Assembly (NCBI RefSeq): GCF_001953865.1
Contig: NZ_MQUQ01000005.1
Span: forward strand, 523,256 to 587,255
Source of the DNA: Amycolatopsis coloradensis
GTDB lineage: Bacteria > Actinomycetota > Actinomycetes > Mycobacteriales > Pseudonocardiaceae
Direction of reading: 5' to 3'
DNA length: 64,000 nucleotides
Shown here: positions 60,721-64,000 of the stretch, in pieces
Numbering within the stretch: position 1 is the first letter of the stretch
Layout of the letters: every line of letters begins with the position of its first letter
Position numbers and translations under genes: made by a program
Notes under the pieces: model-generated
Database searches by the model: none
The model's input: only the letters and a program-made list of their open reading frames with translations
Told to the model about the DNA's origin: nothing

Positions 60721-60750
60721 GCGCGCCCGGCCATGTCGGGCCGGGCGCGC
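60721..60750 (-). terminator. GC-rich hairpin after greA
   Basis: Perfect 12-bp arms (GCGCGCCCGGCC / complement) with a 6-base loop, 8 bases downstream of the greA stop and 43 bases upstream of the metallo-beta-lactamase-fold gene start. No T-run, as often in actinomycetes. Confidence 0.8.
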
Positions 60751-60758
60751 GCGGAGGC

Positions 60759-61250
60759 TTATTTGCCGGTGTAGGGCACGGCCTTGACGAGCGTCACTTT
60801 CTGGATGTTGCCGTTGGGCAGTTCGTATTCCCGGGTCTCACCCTCCTTGGCGCCGAGCAGCGCCTTCCCGAGCGGGGATTCCGGGGAGTAGACGTCCAGA
60901 TCGCCTTCGGTGCCTTCTTCACGGGTCGCCAAGAGGAAGTTCTCGTCGACGTCGTCACCGTCGTAGCGCACGGTGAGGACCTTTCCGGGACCGGCGCTGC
61001 CGTCGTTGGCGGGCGCCTCACCCACCTTGGCCGAACGGAGGAGTTCCTGGAGGTGGCGGATGCGGGCTTCGTGCTGGCCCTGCTCTTCGCGCGCGGCGTG
61101 GTAGCCACCGTTCTCCTTGAGGTCACCCTCCTCCCGGCTGTCGTTGATCTTCGCAGCGATGACCGGGCGGAGCTCGATGTAGTGGTCGAGTTCCTGCTTG
61201 AGTTTGTCGTAGGCATCCTGGGTCAGCCAGGTCACCTTGGTGTCGCTCAC
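60759..61250 (-). CDS. greA: Transcription elongation factor GreA
   Basis: A 163-residue factor that stimulates transcript cleavage in backtracked RNA polymerase. The N-terminal coiled coil ends in the acidic tip [20 protein letters not shown], with D and E as the catalytic pair. The C-terminal FKBP-like domain has [13 protein letters not shown] and ends in Y-T-G-K. I place the start at the GTG of 61250 ([10 protein letters not shown]), 9 bases after GAGGAG, as in mycobacterial GreA; an ATG three codons upstream abuts the GAGGAG. Confidence 0.95.
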   Translation of the reverse strand: MSDTKVTWLTQDAYDKLKQELDHYIELRPVIAAKINDSREEGDLKENGGYHAAREEQGQHEARIRHLQELLRSAKVGEAPANDGSAGPGKVLTVRYDGDDVDENFLLATREEGTEGDLDVYSPESPLGKALLGAKEGETREYELPNGNIQKVTLVKAVPYTGK

Positions 61251-61458
61251 GGTCACCATCTCCTCGTAGGGGCCTGCCAGGCTTGGGTGTACAAGCCGGC
61301 CGCCAGACCGGCATGGCGTGCCGACCTGGTTGAGATAAAGGAAAAACACGGCCCGTCTCGGGCCGTGCCGGTAGATCAGAGTAACACGGCGCGCGACAGC
61401 GCCGCCGGTCATTTCGGTCGCGCCTCGGCGTTGGGCGCCCGTTTCACCCCGTTGGCCG

Positions 61459-61914
61459 CTATGGCCTTGACAGGTACCGTGGTACATCGTATGAGCATCC
61501 GAAGATATCAGCCGTGACCGGCTTTCCGATGCTCTTGATGGTGGTAGTCACCCTGCTGTTCTTCGAACCAGGCTGAATCAGGACCTCTTTGCGCCCGCTT
61601 TCGGCTCCGGCCTTGTCGCGGACCCGGACGACGCACACTCCGGGACGGTTCACGTCGTCCCTGGTCACGTTGATCGTGATCTCCATCGCGTCGCCCGGCT
61701 TCTCGTCGAACGAGACGCGTTCGCCTTCGATGGGCGCGCCGCCGAAGTTCGTGTACATCACGTAGGCGATACCGCCGCTGACCAGCAGTGCGATCACCAG
61801 GTACAGCACCCGCCGCCAGCGGGCGGGCCGCGCGGCGCGGGTCTTGCCGTAGCGGCTCTCGAGCAGGTCCGTCCGGGTGCTTTCCGCGGTGGGAGCATCC
61901 TGTCCCGTGCTCAA
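61459..61914 (-). CDS. DUF4307 membrane protein
   Basis: A 151-residue protein with a TTG start and GGAGG 7 bases upstream. A cytoplasmic head with [15 protein letters not shown] precedes one membrane segment (residues 36-56) and an exterior domain with two cysteines (V-C-V-V-R and F-G-C-S-Y). It matches Rv1081c, which also lies between greA and mca. Function unknown; the conserved position suggests a link to envelope or thiol biology. Confidence 0.85.
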   Translation of the reverse strand: MSTGQDAPTAESTRTDLLESRYGKTRAARPARWRRVLYLVIALLVSGGIAYVMYTNFGGAPIEGERVSFDEKPGDAMEITINVTRDDVNRPGVCVVRVRDKAGAESGRKEVLIQPGSKNSRVTTTIKSIGKPVTADIFGCSYDVPRYLSRP

Positions 61915-62059
61915 CCCGGGCCTCCCGGTTGGTGTCGTCGTGCTCGCAGGGACAATGAAGTCGTATGCGAGTGGTCCCCCTCGAGTATCCGCGCCCGGTC
62001 GCGCGGGCCGTCAGGCAGGGTCGTGGGGGAATAGGGAACGAGAAGGGGACGTTCGGAGC

Positions 62060-62953
62060 ATGGTGCTAGCCGATGAACCGCCGAAGTCACGCCTCCGCCT
62101 GATGGCGGTGCACGCGCACCCTGACGACGAGTCGAGCAAGGGTGCCGCCACTCTGGCCAGGTACGCCGCCGAAGGGCACGAGGTCATGGTCGTGACCTGT
62201 ACCGGCGGCGAGGCGGGCAGTGTGCTGAACCCGGCCATGGACCGTCCCGACGTACTGGCCAACATGACCGACATCCGCCGGGAGGAGATGGCCCGCGCGG
62301 CCAAGATCCTCGGCGTGAGCCACGTGTGGCTCGGGTTCCTCGACTCGGGCCTGCCCGAGGGCGACCCGCTGCCCCCGGTCCCGGAGGGCTCGTTCGCGGT
62401 CATCCCGCTCGAAGAGTCGACCGGCGCGCTGGTGAAGGTCATCCGCGAGTTCCGCCCGCACGTGATCGTCACCTACGACGAGAACGGCGGGTACCCGCAC
62501 CCCGACCACATCCGGACGCACGAGATCTCGGTCGCGGCCTTCGACGCCGCCGGCGAGGCGGAGCGCTACCCGGACGAGGGCGAGCCGTGGCAGCCGTTGA
62601 AGCTGTACTACGTGCACGGGTTCTCACGCGCCAGGATGACCGTGTTCCACGAGGGCCTGCTCGCGCGCGGGCTGGAGTCGCCGTACGAGGAATGGCTCAA
62701 GTCGTGGGACCCGGAGAAGGCCGACGTCATGGAGCGGGTGACCACCCGCGTCGAGTGCGGCGACTACTTCGAGCAGCGTGACGAGGCCCTCAAGGCACAC
62801 GCCACCCAGATCGACCCGAACAGCCGCTGGTTCGCCGTCCCGCGTGACCTGCAGCGCGAGGTCTGGCCGACCGAGGAGTACGAGCTGGTCCGCTCACTGG
62901 TGGACAGCACCCTGCCGGAGGACGATCTGTTCGCCGGTTTGAAGGAGGGCTAG
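62060..62953 (+). CDS. mca: Mycothiol S-conjugate amidase
   Basis: A 297-residue zinc amidase that cleaves mycothiol conjugates of toxins and antibiotics, releasing mercapturic acids for export. The zinc motif A-H-P-D-D-E is at residues 19-24 and Y-P-H-P-D-H supplies the third ligand. S-R-W-F-A-V-P near the end distinguishes Mca from the related MshB deacetylase. The ATG at 62060 is chosen over upstream in-frame codons because it gives the family's N-terminus. It is strong evidence that the organism makes mycothiol. The next gene starts at the base after its stop. Confidence 0.93.
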   Translation: MVLADEPPKSRLRLMAVHAHPDDESSKGAATLARYAAEGHEVMVVTCTGGEAGSVLNPAMDRPDVLANMTDIRREEMARAAKILGVSHVWLGFLDSGLPEGDPLPPVPEGSFAVIPLEESTGALVKVIREFRPHVIVTYDENGGYPHPDHIRTHEISVAAFDAAGEAERYPDEGEPWQPLKLYYVHGFSRARMTVFHEGLLARGLESPYEEWLKSWDPEKADVMERVTTRVECGDYFEQRDEALKAHATQIDPNSRWFAVPRDLQREVWPTEEYELVRSLVDSTLPEDDLFAGLKEG

Positions 62954-63271
62954 ATGAGTTTCGTGGTGCCGGCGTTCGCCGTCGTCCCGGTGACGGCTGC
63001 GTCGCAGTTCCTGGCGCAGCAGCCCGGCAACGGCGACAACGGCGGCCAAGGTGAGGATTTCGGCAAGTCGTCACCGGTGGGTTTCCTGATCCTGATCCTG
63101 TTCTTGATCGCCGTCGCGCTGCTGGTGCGGTCGATGACCAAGCACTTGAAGCGGCTCCCGGAGAGCTTCGACGAGCCGGCCGCTTCGGAGGCTTCCGCTG
63201 ACGAAGCTTCCGAGAAGGCTGTCGCCGACGCGCCCGCGGAGCCCGCCGCGAAGGCGAAGAAATCCGACTGA
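62954..63271 (+). CDS. Small single-pass membrane protein (Rv1083-like)
   Basis: A 105-residue protein. A weak N-terminal hydrophobic stretch, a Gly/Asn/Gln-rich segment, one membrane span ([19 protein letters not shown], residues 40-58) and an Ala/Glu/Lys tail. It starts directly after the mca stop and is therefore co-translated. The same gene order is seen in mycobacteria. Function unknown. Confidence 0.82.
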   Translation: MSFVVPAFAVVPVTAASQFLAQQPGNGDNGGQGEDFGKSSPVGFLILILFLIAVALLVRSMTKHLKRLPESFDEPAASEASADEASEKAVADAPAEPAAKAKKSD

Positions 63272-63335
63272 GCGTTTCTTCGGCCGAGCCGAGCTTGGAT
63301 CGGTGGTCCTGACTTCGGCATGCGACCCTGGGCTC

Positions 63336-64000
63336 ATGTCGAACCGCCTGAAGGCCGCGACCAGCCCGTACCTGCTTCAGCACGCCGACAACCCGGTGGA
63401 CTGGTGGCCCTGGGGTGAAGAAGCGCTGGCCGAGGCGAAGCGGCGGAACGTGCCGATCCTGCTTTCGGTCGGTTACGCGGCCTGCCATTGGTGCCACGTC
63501 ATGGCGCACGAGTCGTTCGAGAACGAAGCCACCGCGACGCTGATGAACGCGAACTTCGTCAACATCAAGGTCGATCGTGAAGAGCGCCCGGACATCGACT
63601 CGGTGTACATGGCGGCCACGCAGGCGATGACCGGCCAGGGTGGCTGGCCGATGACGTGTTTCCTGACGCCGGAGGGTGAGCCGTTCCATTGCGGCACCTA
63701 CTATCCGCCGTCGCCGCGGCCGGGGATGCCGTCGTTCTCGCAATTGCTGGTCGCGGTCGCCGAAGCCTGGGGTGAGCGCCCGGGGGAACTGCGTTCCGGC
63801 GCCCAGCAGATCATCGCCCACCTCACGGAGAGGAGCGGCCCGCTGCCGGAGTCCGCTGTGGACGGTGCCGCGCTGGACGGGGCGGTCTCGGCGCTGCGCA
63901 AGGAATACGACGCCGAGACCGGCGGTTTCGGGGGAGCGCCGAAGTTCCCGCCGACGATGGCGTTGACCTTCCTGCTCCGTCACCACGAGCGCACCGGATC
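63336..64000 (+). CDS. DUF255/YyaL-like thioredoxin-domain protein (3' truncated by the window)
   Basis: The first 221 codons of a large protein. [11 protein letters not shown] at residues 13-23 and [11 protein letters not shown] near residue 50 are the DUF255 signature, in which C-H-W-C replaces the thioredoxin C-x-x-[12 protein letters not shown] and [11 protein letters not shown] follow. The rest, including an expected (alpha/alpha)6 domain similar to N-acylglucosamine epimerases, lies beyond the window. It matches Rv1084 in position after mca. Confidence 0.92.
   Translation, partial: MSNRLKAATSPYLLQHADNPVDWWPWGEEALAEAKRRNVPILLSVGYAACHWCHVMAHESFENEATATLMNANFVNIKVDREERPDIDSVYMAATQAMTGQGGWPMTCFLTPEGEPFHCGTYYPPSPRPGMPSFSQLLVAVAEAWGERPGELRSGAQQIIAHLTERSGPLPESAVDGAALDGAVSALRKEYDAETGGFGGAPKFPPTMALTFLLRHHERTG

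Noticed and set aside
61123-61487. N-terminal extension of GreA
   Set aside because: The upstream in-frame sequence does not match GreA family N-termini, and GAGGAG lies 9 bases before the GTG at 61250.

Overview
The window is high-GC actinobacterial chromosome. The best fit is a Pseudonocardiaceae member close to Amycolatopsis. This rests on strong G/C third-position bias, a mycothiol-dependent enzyme (Mca), EspC and YbaB-type proteins of type VII secretion loci, and a cbs / proline-rich membrane protein / metB ... greA / DUF4307 / mca / small membrane protein / DUF255 order that matches Mycobacterium tuberculosis Rv1077-Rv1084 apart from a roughly 10 kb insertion. The genus is an inference. 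No rRNA, CRISPR array, transposase, integrase or phage gene was found; one tRNA is present.

Layout. 1-1.6 kb: end of a secreted lytic transglycosylase and a Ppx/GppA phosphatase. 1.8-9.1 kb: a complete oligopeptide/dipeptide ABC importer followed by a secreted subtilisin, a coherent peptide-scavenging unit. 9.2-10.3 kb: an orphan AbiEi-like gene bracketed by two nearly identical 53-bp palindromes. 10.3-14.6 kb: S10 peptidase, an overlapping endonuclease V / UdgB repair pair, and type II NADH dehydrogenase. 14.9 kb: a tRNA with UAA anticodon but a short variable arm. 15.7-24 kb: sulfite-oxidase-like enzyme, a winged-helix regulator, alpha/beta hydrolase, acyl-CoA dehydrogenase, a MerR regulator translationally coupled to a 17-residue six-cysteine peptide, DinB-like protein, phosphatase, and a TetR/P450 pair. 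24-31 kb: secreted esterase, GH3 enzyme, an ArsR/AHSA1/TIGR03086 operon, a divergent MerR/Old Yellow Enzyme pair that are both frameshifted, and an amidase. 31-39 kb: a coiled-coil cell-pole-like protein, a two-domain acyl-CoA reductase, a class F sortase with a surface protein, a Bax-inhibitor-1 protein, and two tandem paralogous membrane-anchored cysteine proteins. 39-44.9 kb: YeeE/YedE sulfur transporter, DHA2 exporter, thiolase, pentapeptide-like protein. 45-50.6 kb: the transsulfuration locus (cbs, two membrane proteins, a decayed paralogue, metB). 50.7-57.8 kb: a polymorphic toxin locus (YbaB-like, EspC-like, 1303-residue nuclease toxin, three YezG-like immunity paralogues). 58-60.7 kb: hppD, Lrp regulator, metallo-beta-lactamase fold protein. 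60.7-64 kb: greA, DUF4307, mca, a small membrane protein and a truncated DUF255 gene.

Two themes cut across the window. First, a family of intergenic palindromes sits 10-25 bases after many stop codons; in most of them each arm is itself palindromic around a GG-CC core. Second, sulfur and thiol biology recurs (sulfite-oxidase-like enzyme, YeeE, cbs/metB, mca, cysteine-rich small ORFs), although these genes are not in one operon. The most promising undescribed pieces are the MerR-coupled Cys6 micropeptide, the palindrome family, the short-arm UAA tRNA and the toxin with three immunity paralogues.
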